A stretch of DNA of 64,000 nucleotides from assembly GCF_013407955.1 (NCBI RefSeq), contig NZ_JACCBU010000001.1, forward strand, positions 2,232,001 to 2,296,000, given 5' to 3'. The DNA comes from Microlunatus parietis (GTDB lineage: Bacteria > Actinomycetota > Actinomycetes > Propionibacteriales > Propionibacteriaceae). A program made the translations under genes and the position numbers. How positions within the stretch are numbered: position 1 is the first letter of the stretch; each line of letters opens with the position of its first letter. The notes beneath the pieces are model-generated. The model was not told the origin of the DNA and searched no databases. It saw only the letters and a list, made by a program, of their open reading frames with translations. Below, piece by piece: positions 33,759 to 42,268 of the stretch.

Positions 33759-34322
33759 TCAGGCGGGCGGCAGGTCCCGGTGCACGATCCAGGCGTGCTT
33801 GCCGACCTGGCGGAGGCGGGCGAAGTCGTACTGCTCGAACAGCTCGACGGTGCCACTGAACAGGAACCGGCCCTGCGCGACCCGGCCGTCGGTGACCTCG
33901 GAGATCGCCTCGACCAAGCCGCCGCCGCGGGCCGCGATCTGGTCCAAGGCGCCCTCCAGCGCCGCCCGGGCCACGCCCTGGCGGCGATGCGTCTTGTCGG
34001 TGAAGATGCAGGTGATCCGCCAGCCCGGAGTCGGCGGCGGCTGCTTCTCGTACTCGATCCGGTGTTTGATCTTGAGGTCGACCTTCGGGCCGAACTGCGC
34101 CCAGCCGCGGGCGATGCCGTCCTCGTCCAGCACCAGGGCGGCGTGCGCCCGGCCGGTCCGGACAAGCTGTTCCTTCGCGGTGCGGTTGTCGAGGTCCGGA
34201 TCGCCGCGGTCGGTGTGGAACCCGATGCACCAGCAGCCGCCGAAGATCCCGTTGTTGCGTTCGACCAGGTCGGCGAACGGCTCCCAGGTCGAGGCGTCCA
34301 ACGTCGTGATCGCGTACGTCAT
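33759..34322 (-). CDS. GNAT-family N-acetyltransferase
   Basis: A 187-residue protein. The acetyl-CoA loop region is ITCIFTDKTHRRQGVARAAL and the C-terminal strand ends LFEQYDFARLRQVGKHAWIV. The N-terminal FGGCWCIGFHTDRGDPDLDN is a distinctive Cys/Trp-rich segment of one actinobacterial GNAT subgroup. Its ATG overlaps the stop of the alpha/beta-hydrolase gene (ATGA), so the two are an operon. Confidence 0.87.
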   Translation of the reverse strand: MTYAITTLDASTWEPFADLVERNNGIFGGCWCIGFHTDRGDPDLDNRTAKEQLVRTGRAHAALVLDEDGIARGWAQFGPKVDLKIKHRIEYEKQPPPTPGWRITCIFTDKTHRRQGVARAALEGALDQIAARGGGLVEAISEVTDGRVAQGRFLFSGTVELFEQYDFARLRQVGKHAWIVHRDLPPA

Positions 34323-34996
34323 CGGGTCAGACCGTCCAGCACCCTGGCCAACTCCTTCGGGCAGCTGGTCATCGGCCAGTGGCCCGAGTCGAGGTCGGCG
34401 TAGGTCACGTCGCGGGCCCGGTCCAACTCGGGCAGGTCGCCGTCCGCGATCCAGCCCTTCACGTCGTCCGGGCTGAATTCGGGGCAGATCAGTGTGACCG
34501 GAATGTCGTACCGTCGCTCGTCGGTGAGCCGGACGATGCCGGTGGCGACGCCGCCGGGCACCGGCACCGCGCCGGCGGCCAGGCGGTCCCGGGCGGCCGC
34601 GTCCAGGTCGGCGGTGTCGGGGCCTTCGAACGGTTCCCAGCCGGGGAACGGCACCACGCCGTCCTGCACCGGGAACACGTCGAAGTAGGTCTCGCCGTCG
34701 GCCGCGGGGAAGCCGCCGACCAGGGCGACCCGGGCCACCGCGTCCGGCCGCCGGTCCGCGACCAGCCAGGCCAGCGTGCTCGCGGCCGAGTGCCCGACGA
34801 CGAGGGGCCGGTCGGCGGCGTCGATCGCCTCGAGGGCGGCGGCCACCTGGTCGTCGAGTGTCGTGGCGGTCCGGCCGTCGGCGAGGCCGGGCAGGGTCAG
34901 CGCGGTCGGGCGGTGGCCGAGCCGCCGGAGTTCCTCTGCGGTCTCGTCCCAGACCGCGCCGGTCAGCCACATGCCGGGAATGAGGATGATGTCCAT
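34319..34996 (-). CDS. Alpha/beta hydrolase
   Basis: A 225-residue hydrolase. MDIILIPGMWLTGAVWDETA contains the oxyanion region, VVGHSAASTLAWLVADR the nucleophile Ser, and a late DLDSGHWPMTSCPKELA the catalytic His. The start is leaderless, with TAGGGT 6 nt upstream. It is divergent from a WYL regulator that may control it. Substrate unknown. Confidence 0.9.
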   Translation of the reverse strand: MDIILIPGMWLTGAVWDETAEELRRLGHRPTALTLPGLADGRTATTLDDQVAAALEAIDAADRPLVVGHSAASTLAWLVADRRPDAVARVALVGGFPAADGETYFDVFPVQDGVVPFPGWEPFEGPDTADLDAAARDRLAAGAVPVPGGVATGIVRLTDERRYDIPVTLICPEFSPDDVKGWIADGDLPELDRARDVTYADLDSGHWPMTSCPKELARVLDGLTR

Positions 34997-35002
34997 GGCG
35001 TG

Positions 35003-35044
35003 ACCCTAGAAGCGGTTCCGGACGCTCGGCTTCCTGTTTAGGTT
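35003..35044. promoter_or_regulatory. Divergent leaderless promoters
   Basis: TAGGGT on the minus strand (35008-35003) serves the hydrolase gene. TAGGTT on the plus strand (35039-35044) serves the WYL regulator. Each lies 6 nt from its start codon. Confidence 0.6.
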
Positions 35045-35050
35045 GGTGCC

Positions 35051-36016
35051 GTGAAGACGCGCGAGGACAGCCCGACGGCGCGGGCCTTGTTGGCGCTGGA
35101 ACTGCTGCAGGCCAGGCCGGGAATCTCGGCCGCCGACCTGGCCGAACGGCTGGCGGTGACCGACCGGGCCGCCCGGCGCTATGTCGCGATCCTGCGCGAG
35201 GCGGGCGTGCCGATCGAGTCGGTTCGTGGGCCGTACGGGGGCTATCGGGTTGGCCGCGGCGTACGGCTGCCGCCGCTGGTCTTCTCCTCGTCGGAGGCGC
35301 TCGGCCTCGTGATGGCCGTGCTGGACGGGCAGCACGCGGCCGCCGACCCGGCCGATCCGGTCGGCGCCGCGCTGGGCAAGCTGCTCCGGGCGCTGCCGGA
35401 ACGGGTCGCCCGGCAGGCCGCGATGCTCCGGGAGAACGCGCTCGCCGCGCCGGACCGGGACGCGGCTCGGCCGGACCCGGAGATCGTCACCACGGTCGTC
35501 GACGCCGTCGCGGCCGGGCGGCGGGCCCGGCTCTCGTACCGGACGGCTTCGGGGACGCCGCTGGACACCGAGGTCGACCCGTGGGCGGTGGTGGTCCGCA
35601 ACGGGCGCTGGTATCTGCTCTGCCGGGCGCACTATGCCGACGAGGTCCGGACGTTCCGGATCGACCGGGTGACCGGCTTCGAGACCCTGGCCGATCGCTG
35701 CCAGCCGCCGCCGGAGCTGGATCCGGTGGCGCTGCTGGAGCAGCATCTCGGCAGCAGCTGGGATTATCCGACCCGGGTCGTCTTCGAGGCTCCGTACGCG
35801 AGCGTCGCGCCGTGGATCACCGGGCCGATGGGCCGGCTGGAGCCGCTGGACGACGGAGCCCGGTGCCTGCTGACCGGGAGCACCAGCAACCCGGCCATGT
35901 ATGCCGGCGAGTGGCTGTCCGCGCTGCCGTTCCCGTTCCGGGTCGAGGGCGGCCCCGAACTCCGCGCCGCCGTCGCCGAGGTGGCCGCCCGGATGGCCGC
36001 CGCCGTCCGGTCGTGA
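35051..36016 (+). CDS. WYL-domain transcriptional regulator
   Basis: A 321-residue regulator. The N-terminal winged HTH is ISAADLAERLAVTDRAARRY, then VPIESVRGPYGGYRVGRG. The WYL domain follows (ARLSYRTASGTPLDTEVDPW, then NGRWYLLCRAHYADEVRTFR), then a C-terminal WCX-type extension. The 3' end runs into a truncated gene on the other strand. It may control the divergent hydrolase-GNAT pair. Confidence 0.92.
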   Translation: MKTREDSPTARALLALELLQARPGISAADLAERLAVTDRAARRYVAILREAGVPIESVRGPYGGYRVGRGVRLPPLVFSSSEALGLVMAVLDGQHAAADPADPVGAALGKLLRALPERVARQAAMLRENALAAPDRDAARPDPEIVTTVVDAVAAGRRARLSYRTASGTPLDTEVDPWAVVVRNGRWYLLCRAHYADEVRTFRIDRVTGFETLADRCQPPPELDPVALLEQHLGSSWDYPTRVVFEAPYASVAPWITGPMGRLEPLDDGARCLLTGSTSNPAMYAGEWLSALPFPFRVEGGPELRAAVAEVAARMAAAVRS

Positions 36017-36263
36017 TGCCATGGTGGAATGCGGCCGGGTACTCGACGACGTCCGCATCACCGATGTTGACCTCGACCGAGAAGTCCGGAGTCTCGATCT
36101 GACCCCACGAAGCATCGGTGAAGTCGGCCGCGGGGACCACCGACCGAATCTTCCTGATCAGCTCCGATCTCGGCCCGAGCGGCAAGGGCTTGAAGTCGTG
36201 CGGGACGTCCGCCACCGAACGAGCGTCGCGCGGCAGATCCATGATCAAGATGTCCCAACTCAT
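36017..36263 (-). pseudogene. 3'-truncated gene of a small conserved family
   Basis: MSWDILIMDLPRDARSVADV begins a well-formed protein start (then PLPLGPRSELIRKIRSVVPA and DASWGQIETPDFSVEVNIGD). After about 80 residues the frame runs into DNA that codes for the WYL regulator on the opposite strand. The leaderless promoter TATCTT, 7 nt before the ATG, is intact. I infer that the 3' half was lost when the WYL gene was placed here. Complete relatives are about 130 residues and of unknown function. Confidence 0.6.
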
Positions 36264-36290
36264 GTCGGGCAAGATAGCTCAGCAGCGGAG

Positions 36291-36941
36291 TCAGCTGCGC
36301 AGGGCGGCGAGCCAGGGATGATCGGGGTGGACGCGGGTCAGGGCGTCGCGGAGCCAGCCGCTGGCGGCGGGGTCGAGGTGCGGCAGGACGGCCTCGAAGT
36401 CGTACTGGTCCTTGGGCCGGCGGCGGGCCGCCTTGTGCAGCAACTGCAGCTCCACCCGGAGGTAGTCGATGCCGTCCACGGTCCGGACGATCTCCGGCCA
36501 GGGCAGCCGGATCTCGCTGTCCCGCTTGAAGATCCAGCCGTCCTCGTCGCCGTCCATCAAGATCACGTCGTATTCCCACGGATCGGCGCCGCTGTGCCGG
36601 GTCCAGAGGTTCTCGCACTCGTCCGGCAGCACGTCGGTCGCCGGGGCGTCCGGGTCCTGGTCCGGCGGCAGCGGCGTCAGCGATCCACGGTCGGCGATCC
36701 AGACGTCCAGCCGGCCGGCCAGGTGCCGCCGCAGCAGCGCCAGGTCCGATCGGGGCACACTCAGATCAAGATCACCGTGGGCCCGTGGCGCGCCTCCCTG
36801 CGCCTCGATCGCCCAGCCGCCGGCGACCCACCAGCGCCCCGGGTAGCCCGCCATCAGCGCCGCGGCGTCGGCGGGTTCGCGACGGGCGCCCGGACCGTAC
36901 AGGCGATGCAATTCGGCCTCGACCGGATCCTCGATGATCAT
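36291..36941 (-). CDS. Aminoglycoside-adenylyltransferase-like nucleotidyltransferase
   Basis: A 216-residue protein of the ANT(2'')-like group. WWVAGGWAIEAQGGAPRAHG followed by DLDLSVPRSDLALLRRHL gives the G-W and D-x-D signature. EYDVILMDGDEDGWIFKRDS and LQLLHKAARRRPKDQYDFEA are conserved later motifs. It overlaps the phosphotransferase gene upstream (ATGA). The pairing suggests a drug- or metabolite-modifying unit, though such enzymes often have unknown native substrates. Confidence 0.85.
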   Translation of the reverse strand: MIIEDPVEAELHRLYGPGARREPADAAALMAGYPGRWWVAGGWAIEAQGGAPRAHGDLDLSVPRSDLALLRRHLAGRLDVWIADRGSLTPLPPDQDPDAPATDVLPDECENLWTRHSGADPWEYDVILMDGDEDGWIFKRDSEIRLPWPEIVRTVDGIDYLRVELQLLHKAARRRPKDQYDFEAVLPHLDPAASGWLRDALTRVHPDHPWLAALRS

Positions 36942-37819
36942 GGACTGACTTGCCTCGCTGTCGTGGTCTTCGGGCGCGGCCGGAGCAGGGAGCGGAGGCC
37001 CTGCCGCGCCAGCAGCCGGTCCAGCCCGTCCTGGTCGTCCCGCCACGCCTGACAGTCCTGGATCACGAGGAGGACGGCGGTCCAGCGCAGCACCCGTTCC
37101 TGATCAAGGTCGGCGGCCGTCGCCAGAGCCGCCGCAACGTCCAGGATCCGGTCGGCCGGCTGCGCCGCGGCGAGATGCCCGGCGTCGGCGCACGGATCAC
37201 CGATCCGCGGGATCGGGTCGATCGCGACGAAGGTCTGGCCGGAGGCAAGGAGATTCTTGTTGGTGAAGTCGCCGTGCAGCAGCACCGGGCGACGGGTCGA
37301 CCGGGCCAGATCCTCGACGGTCGCGGCCGCGGCACCGAGCAACGCCAGTCCCGCCTCGCCGCGCGACGACTCGTTCCGCTGCCGTCGCTCGTACGCGAGG
37401 TCGCGCCGAGCCTGTTCCTCGGCCGCGGCATAGCCGTCCTCCAGCCGGTCGAACAGACGGTCACCGGGGCCGCAGGCGTGCAGCCGGGCCAGCAACTGAC
37501 CGATCGGCAGTATCGCGTCGGCGTCCAGCGGCGGCAGCGCCGTGCCGGGCCGCAGCCGTTCCAGCAACAGCGCACCGTGACGTTCGTCGGCCGCGAGCAC
37601 CCGTACCGCGGCACCCGAGTCGCGCCAGCGGGCCAGCGCGGCGATCTCCGCGTCCGCCTCCGCCCTGGTGGCCGGAATCTTCAAGACCACCGGCTCACCG
37701 CCGGCGGTCCTGGCCTCGAACACCGAGGATCGGTAGCCGCCGTCGAGTGGTCGGCCGAGGACCACGCCGAACTCCTCGACCGCAGCCGCCCGCCGCTCCG
37801 CGGGATCGTCGATGATCAT
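36938..37819 (-). CDS. APH(6)/hydroxyurea-type phosphotransferase
   Basis: A 293-residue kinase-fold enzyme of the streptomycin/hydroxyurea phosphotransferase family. The N-lobe has VVLKIPATRAEADAEIAALA. The catalytic loop is VLLHGDFTNKNLLASG and the metal-binding segment is AIDPIPRIGDPCADAGHLA. Members phosphorylate aminoglycosides or small hydroxylated compounds. It is the middle gene of a three-gene operon with TGATG and ATGA overlaps on its two sides. Confidence 0.87.
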   Translation of the reverse strand: MIIDDPAERRAAAVEEFGVVLGRPLDGGYRSSVFEARTAGGEPVVLKIPATRAEADAEIAALARWRDSGAAVRVLAADERHGALLLERLRPGTALPPLDADAILPIGQLLARLHACGPGDRLFDRLEDGYAAAEEQARRDLAYERRQRNESSRGEAGLALLGAAAATVEDLARSTRRPVLLHGDFTNKNLLASGQTFVAIDPIPRIGDPCADAGHLAAAQPADRILDVAAALATAADLDQERVLRWTAVLLVIQDCQAWRDDQDGLDRLLARQGLRSLLRPRPKTTTARQVSP

Positions 37820-38886
37820 CAGGACGGCACCGTGCCGTGATCATGATCATCGTCGTCGCCGAGCAGCTCGCCGAGACCGATGGTGGCCATGGCCCGCCGC
37901 ACCTCGCGGCCCTCGCCGGCCGGGATCAGCGCGGGCAGGAAGGCGTAGTCGCGGGCGTAGCGGGCGGACTCCTTGGCCTCCGACCACCAGGCGGCCAGGT
38001 CGGCCCAGCCGGGGGCGGCGAGGGCGCCGCCGAACTGCCGGACCGACAGGGCGGCGCAGAGTCCGGCGAACCGGAGCCGGTGGGTCAGCGACAAGTTGCG
38101 CAGGGTGCCGAACATCAGGCCGGCCAGGAACACGTCGCCGGCGCCGGTCGGGTCCAGGGCCGCCACGGACAGCGACGGCACCCAGGCGGTCTCGCCGGTC
38201 TCGGCGTCCGCCGCGAACGCTCCCCCGGTGCCCGCGGTCACCACCGCCAGCGGCACCCAGTCCCGGAGCACCTCCAGGGCCGCGCCGGGCGAGCCGGTCC
38301 GGGTGAACGCCATCGCCTCGCCGGCGTTCGGTACGAACGCGTGGCAGCCCGCCAGCCGGGTGATCAACAAGTCGGTGTCCCAGACCTCGGTCTCGTCCCA
38401 GCCGACGTCGGCGAACACCTTGACGCCGCGGTCCAGCGCCCGGTCCAGCCAGGTGGCGCGCTCGGCGGCCATGTCGGCATAGGCGAGCCGGGTCGGCGGC
38501 GGGTCGATGATCAGGTCGGTCGGCCCGGAGGGCGGCGGGTGCGCGTGGGTGACCATGGCCCGGTCGTCGTCGTACGCCATCGAGACGGTGACCGGCGAAT
38601 GCCAGTTGCGGAACTGCCGGGCCAGGCTGAGGTCGACGTCCTCGAGCTCGGACAGCACATGCCAGCAGTACTCGCCGTAGATGTCGTCGCCGAACGCGGT
38701 CGCCAGCGACGTCCGCAGGCCGAGCCGGGACGCGGCGACGGCGAGGTTCGCCACGCCGCCGGGGCTGGAACCCATGCCGTCGGTCCACACCTCATGACCG
38801 CCGGCCGGCGGCCGGCTCAGCCCGGTGAAGATCAGGTCCAGGAACACGGTCCCGGTGACGAACACGTCGAACTCCGGTTCGTCCAT
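37819..38886 (-). CDS. PfkB-family carbohydrate kinase
   Basis: A 355-residue ribokinase-type enzyme. GMGSSPGGVANLAVAASRLG is the sugar-binding GG motif and DPTGAGDVFLAGLMFGT the anion-hole motif with the catalytic Asp. AAGGAG lies 5 nt before the ATG at 38886. The C-terminus is an odd acidic/His run (GDDDDHDH) encoded by repeated GATCA units. It is divergent from the GH4 gene and leads the kinase-APH-nucleotidyltransferase operon. Confidence 0.92.
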   Translation of the reverse strand: MDEPEFDVFVTGTVFLDLIFTGLSRPPAGGHEVWTDGMGSSPGGVANLAVAASRLGLRTSLATAFGDDIYGEYCWHVLSELEDVDLSLARQFRNWHSPVTVSMAYDDDRAMVTHAHPPPSGPTDLIIDPPPTRLAYADMAAERATWLDRALDRGVKVFADVGWDETEVWDTDLLITRLAGCHAFVPNAGEAMAFTRTGSPGAALEVLRDWVPLAVVTAGTGGAFAADAETGETAWVPSLSVAALDPTGAGDVFLAGLMFGTLRNLSLTHRLRFAGLCAALSVRQFGGALAAPGWADLAAWWSEAKESARYARDYAFLPALIPAGEGREVRRAMATIGLGELLGDDDDHDHGTVPS

Positions 38887-38914
38887 CAGGACTCCTTTCC
38901 ACGAACCGCGAAGC

Positions 38915-38935
38915 GCCCTGAACCCGTCGAAGGGC
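38915..38935. repeat. Dispersed palindromic repeat, copy 1
   Basis: CCCTGAACCCGTCGAAGGG with one pairing base on either side forms a short GCCCT/AGGGC stem. Related copies lie at 40359-40379 and, in variant form, inside the HNH gene. Confidence 0.65.
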
Positions 38936-38951
38936 ATCAGTTCGCCCACGC

Positions 38952-39015
38952 TACCGTTCCGGGCATGGGGCTCGACGACGGCGGACTGGGCGACGGAGGA
39001 CACGGATGCGGCTGA
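38952..39015 (+). CDS. Leaderless 16-codon leader ORF overlapping GH4 start
   Basis: TACCGT (38952-38957) lies 7 nt before an ATG at 38965 that opens MGLDDGGLGDGGHGCG and stops at 39013-39015. This is 10 nt inside the GH4 gene, whose own GGAGG ribosome site lies within the small ORF. The layout suggests translational coupling of GH4 to a leaderless leader peptide. Whether the peptide is made is inference. Confidence 0.45.
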
Positions 39016-40337
39016 CGATCATCGGGGGCGGCGGATTCCGGGTGCCGCTGATCTTCCGGGCCCTCGCCGACGACCCGGAGCCGGTGATCGACGAACTCGT
39101 CCTGTACGACACCGACCCGGCCCGGCTGCGACGGATCGGCGCCGTGATCGAGGCGATGACCGCGGACCGGATCGGGCCCTCGGTGCGGCTGGAGACCGAC
39201 TTGGCCACGGCGGTCACCGGGACCGACTTCGTGTTCCAGGCGATCCGGGTCGGCGGGGTGGCCGGCCGGGTCTGCGACGAGCGCGCGGCCCTCGACGTCG
39301 GCCTGCTGGGTCAGGAGACGACCGGGGCCGGGGGTGTCTGCTACGGCCTGCGTACGGTGCCGGTGGTGCTGCGGATCGCCGACACGATCCGGCGGGTCGC
39401 CCCGGACGCGTGGGTGATCAACTTCACCAATCCGGCCGGACTGGTCACCGAGGCGGCCCGCTCGGTGCTGGGGATGCGGGTGATCGGGATCTGCGACTCC
39501 CCCGTCGGGTTGTTCCGCCGGGCGGCCCGGGCCCTCGGGGTCCGGCCCGAGGACGCCGAGTTCTCCTATGCCGGGCTGAACCACCTCGGCTGGCTGCGCC
39601 GGCTCACCGTCGACGGCGTTGATCGACTTCCGGAGCTGCTCGCCGCCGACCCGCTGCTGGACCGGGTCGAGGAGGGCCGGCTGTTCGGCGGTGACTGGCT
39701 GCGCACGCTCGGCGCGATCCCGAACGAGTATCTCTGGTACTGGTACTCCACCGCGGACGCGATTGCCGCGATCAACGGCGCCACCGAGACCCGCGGCGAA
39801 TACCTCGCCCGGCAGCAAGATCATTACTTCACCGGCGATGATCATGATCCGCTGGGCCGCTGGGAGGAGACCCGGCGGGCCCGCGAGGAGACCTATCTGG
39901 CCGAGGAGCGCTCAGCCACCGGAGCCGGGGACCGGGATGACGATGATCTTGCCGGCGGCGGTTACGAGGGTGTCGCGCTGGACCTGATCCGCGCCATCGC
40001 CCGGGACCGGTCGGCCCGGCTGGTGCTCAACGTCCGAAACGGCGGCACGCTGGCCGGGCTGGACGACGACGCCGTGGTGGAGGTGCCCTGCGAGGTCGGA
40101 GCGGCCGGGCCCCGCCCGCTGCCGGCCGAGCCGCTGGAGCCGTACCAGCAGGGGGTGGTGATCACCATGAAGGACGTCGAACGGACTGTGATCGAAGCCG
40201 CTCGGACTGGCTCCCGGTCGCTCGCCGTTCGGGCGCTGGCGCTGCACCCGCTCGTCGCTTCCGTACGGCAGGCGCGCCTGATCATCGACCGTCAGCTGGC
40301 CGAGCTCCCTGAACTCCGGCAGGTCTTGATCAACTGA
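39006..40337 (+). CDS. Glycoside hydrolase family 4 (6-phospho-glycosidase-like)
   Basis: A 443-residue NAD+/Mn2+-dependent glycosidase. LTIIGGGGFRVPLIFRALAD is the Rossmann motif. GQETTGAGGVCYGLRTVPVV, WVINFTNPAGLVTEAARSVL and ICDSPVGLFRRAARAL (metal Cys region), with YAGLNHLGWLRRL, are typical of 6-phospho-beta-glucosidase members. The substrate class is inferred. It is divergent from a PfkB kinase gene. GGAGG precedes the ATG. Confidence 0.92.
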   Translation: MRLTIIGGGGFRVPLIFRALADDPEPVIDELVLYDTDPARLRRIGAVIEAMTADRIGPSVRLETDLATAVTGTDFVFQAIRVGGVAGRVCDERAALDVGLLGQETTGAGGVCYGLRTVPVVLRIADTIRRVAPDAWVINFTNPAGLVTEAARSVLGMRVIGICDSPVGLFRRAARALGVRPEDAEFSYAGLNHLGWLRRLTVDGVDRLPELLAADPLLDRVEEGRLFGGDWLRTLGAIPNEYLWYWYSTADAIAAINGATETRGEYLARQQDHYFTGDDHDPLGRWEETRRAREETYLAEERSATGAGDRDDDDLAGGGYEGVALDLIRAIARDRSARLVLNVRNGGTLAGLDDDAVVEVPCEVGAAGPRPLPAEPLEPYQQGVVITMKDVERTVIEAARTGSRSLAVRALALHPLVASVRQARLIIDRQLAELPELRQVLIN

Positions 40338-40358
40338 TCCAGCCGCCCGCACCACCGT

Positions 40359-40379
40359 GCCCTGAGCCTGTCGAAGGGC
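40359..40379. repeat. Dispersed palindromic repeat, copy 2
   Basis: CCCTGAGCCTGTCGAAGGG within a GCCCT/AGGGC stem. It lies between the convergent GH4 and DUF1906 genes, where it may also act as a terminator. Confidence 0.65.
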
Positions 40380-40428
40380 CAAGCCAGATGTGACCTGCCC
40401 TTCCGCCTTGCTCAGGGAGCGTTGGGGC

Positions 40429-42159
40429 TCAGGCGCCGGATTGGAGTGCCTTCCAGGTCTCCGCACCGACGATCCCGTCCACGCCGAGCTTCCGCGCGGT
40501 CTGGTAGTCCTCGACGGCCTGCTCGGTGATCGGGCCGAACGACCCGTCGATGCCGACCGTACGCCCGAGCGCCGCCGTCAACGCGCGCTGCAGGCGCGAG
40601 ACATCCGGGCCGGAGGCGCCGCTGCGCAGTGTCGGAGTGGAGCCGTACGACAGCAGTGCGGTCCAGGTACGGGAGTCGACCCCACCCGTGGCCGGCAGCG
40701 AGACCGACGTCTGGAACGACTCGACCGCCGCCTCGGTTGCCGCGTCGAACGTGCCGGACGGCTCGCCCGCCGGCATCGACCCGGCCGTCTGCAGCAAGCA
40801 TTGCGCGGCCTTGACCAGATTGCCGGTCGAGCCCGCCCGCAGATCCGGGTACGCCGAGGCGTCCAACGAGACCGCGGCGCACGGAGGCGGCGGGCCGCCG
40901 TTCGCGGTGTCGAAGAAGTCACGGTCGATCGCGATCGTCACGCCGCCCCAGGTCTCGCGGACGTCGCCCGCGTACTGCTTGATCCGCTGGTGGTCGGCCC
41001 AGTAGCTCGCCGGGATGTACTGCCCGCCGTCGGTGTTCGCGACGTTGTTCCACCAGGCGAAGAAGACGTGGTCCGGCCGCTGGTAGGTCGTGCTGTTGTA
41101 GTTCGCGACGAGATCGGCGATGCCCGAGGCGGCGCTGGAATAGACGCCGGACAGGTAGCCGCGCGCGTGCAGCTCGTCGGTCCAGCCGGCCAGGAAGGAC
41201 ATCACCGCGGTCGTGCACGCGCCGCCGCGCGGATAGGCCTCCATGTCGTTGTAGAGCACACTGCCGGCGACGAGCCCCAGCGCCTGCGCGGCAGCCACCG
41301 ACTCGACGGCCGCCTCGTGGCCCTGGGCCCGCGCGGTCGCCGGGTTGGACGACATCATGTGCCCGGTGCCGCGGCAGGGTGCCTGCAGACCGACGTGCAG
41401 CGGAAGGAACTTCCAGCCGCGGTTGTGTTGGTTGGCGATCCAGGTTGCGGTCAGGTTCGGCTGGGCGCACGCGCGTTGGATCCCGGAGATGTAGATGCCG
41501 ACCGCCTTGTAGGGCGAGGCGTTCCACCAGGTGTCCATCGCGCTCTGGGACGGCGCCGCGCACTGGTCGAAACCCTTGCCGTTGTACGTTCCGGGCGCGA
41601 CCACCGCCGCGGTCGGCTGGACGACGCGGGACGCCTTCGATTCGGCATCGAGCGTGGTCGCCCGGCCGCCGGCGACGACCTTCCCGGTGCCGAGGATCCC
41701 GCGAACGGCCTCCTCGTTGCCCGGTCCGTGCGCCGCGGTGACCAGGACCCCGGCGCTCTCGACCGCGATCTGCAGGGTGCCACTCGCCGACGGCGCTGCC
41801 GGCGCGACAGCCGTGCCGGCCTCGGCGGGTACAACCCCGGGACGCGTTGCGGCCTGGCCGTTCAGTGGCTCGATCAGCAGGCCGGCGTCGCGGCCGGTGA
41901 GGTCCGCCGGGCAGGTCTCCTGGTGGCGCGGCGTACCGAGGTAGACGACCGGGCGGTCGAACCGTACGCAGGCCTTCTCGGTGGCCAGGTCAACGACGGG
42001 CCACGCCGCCGGGACCGAAACCTGGTAGCCGTGGTACGAGACGACCCGGCTGGCGGCGGCCGGCTCGGCTCCCGCTGTTGTGCCGAGGGCACTGATCACG
42101 GCGACGACGCCGGCCAGTGCGAGTCCGGCTCGTGCGAAACGATGGGATGTCTGCGCCAT
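40429..42159 (-). CDS. Secreted DUF1906 glycoside-hydrolase-like protein with two peptidoglycan-binding domains
   Basis: A 576-residue exported protein. The signal peptide (MAQTSHRFARAGLALAGVVA to about AGAEPAAA) has GGAG 6 nt before the ATG. The DUF1906 (Rv2525c-like) barrel lies at about residues 195-425 (GKGFDQCAAPSQSAMDTWWN, ATWIANQHNRGWKFLPLHVG, GSVLYNDMEAYPRGG). Two PG_binding_1 domains follow (NLVKAAQCLLQTAGSMPAGE and DVSRLQRALTAALGRTVGID). It probably acts on or anchors to the cell wall. Confidence 0.9.
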   Translation of the reverse strand: MAQTSHRFARAGLALAGVVAVISALGTTAGAEPAAASRVVSYHGYQVSVPAAWPVVDLATEKACVRFDRPVVYLGTPRHQETCPADLTGRDAGLLIEPLNGQAATRPGVVPAEAGTAVAPAAPSASGTLQIAVESAGVLVTAAHGPGNEEAVRGILGTGKVVAGGRATTLDAESKASRVVQPTAAVVAPGTYNGKGFDQCAAPSQSAMDTWWNASPYKAVGIYISGIQRACAQPNLTATWIANQHNRGWKFLPLHVGLQAPCRGTGHMMSSNPATARAQGHEAAVESVAAAQALGLVAGSVLYNDMEAYPRGGACTTAVMSFLAGWTDELHARGYLSGVYSSAASGIADLVANYNSTTYQRPDHVFFAWWNNVANTDGGQYIPASYWADHQRIKQYAGDVRETWGGVTIAIDRDFFDTANGGPPPPCAAVSLDASAYPDLRAGSTGNLVKAAQCLLQTAGSMPAGEPSGTFDAATEAAVESFQTSVSLPATGGVDSRTWTALLSYGSTPTLRSGASGPDVSRLQRALTAALGRTVGIDGSFGPITEQAVEDYQTARKLGVDGIVGAETWKALQSGA

Positions 42160-42268
42160 GATGCACTCCTCGACGTAGGGCCATGCCAGGCAGTTACCCA
42201 ACCCGCAACTTCGATGTAGAAAACTTCCCATCCCGACCCCGCTCCAGGCAAGGCCCTGGACCAGCCGA

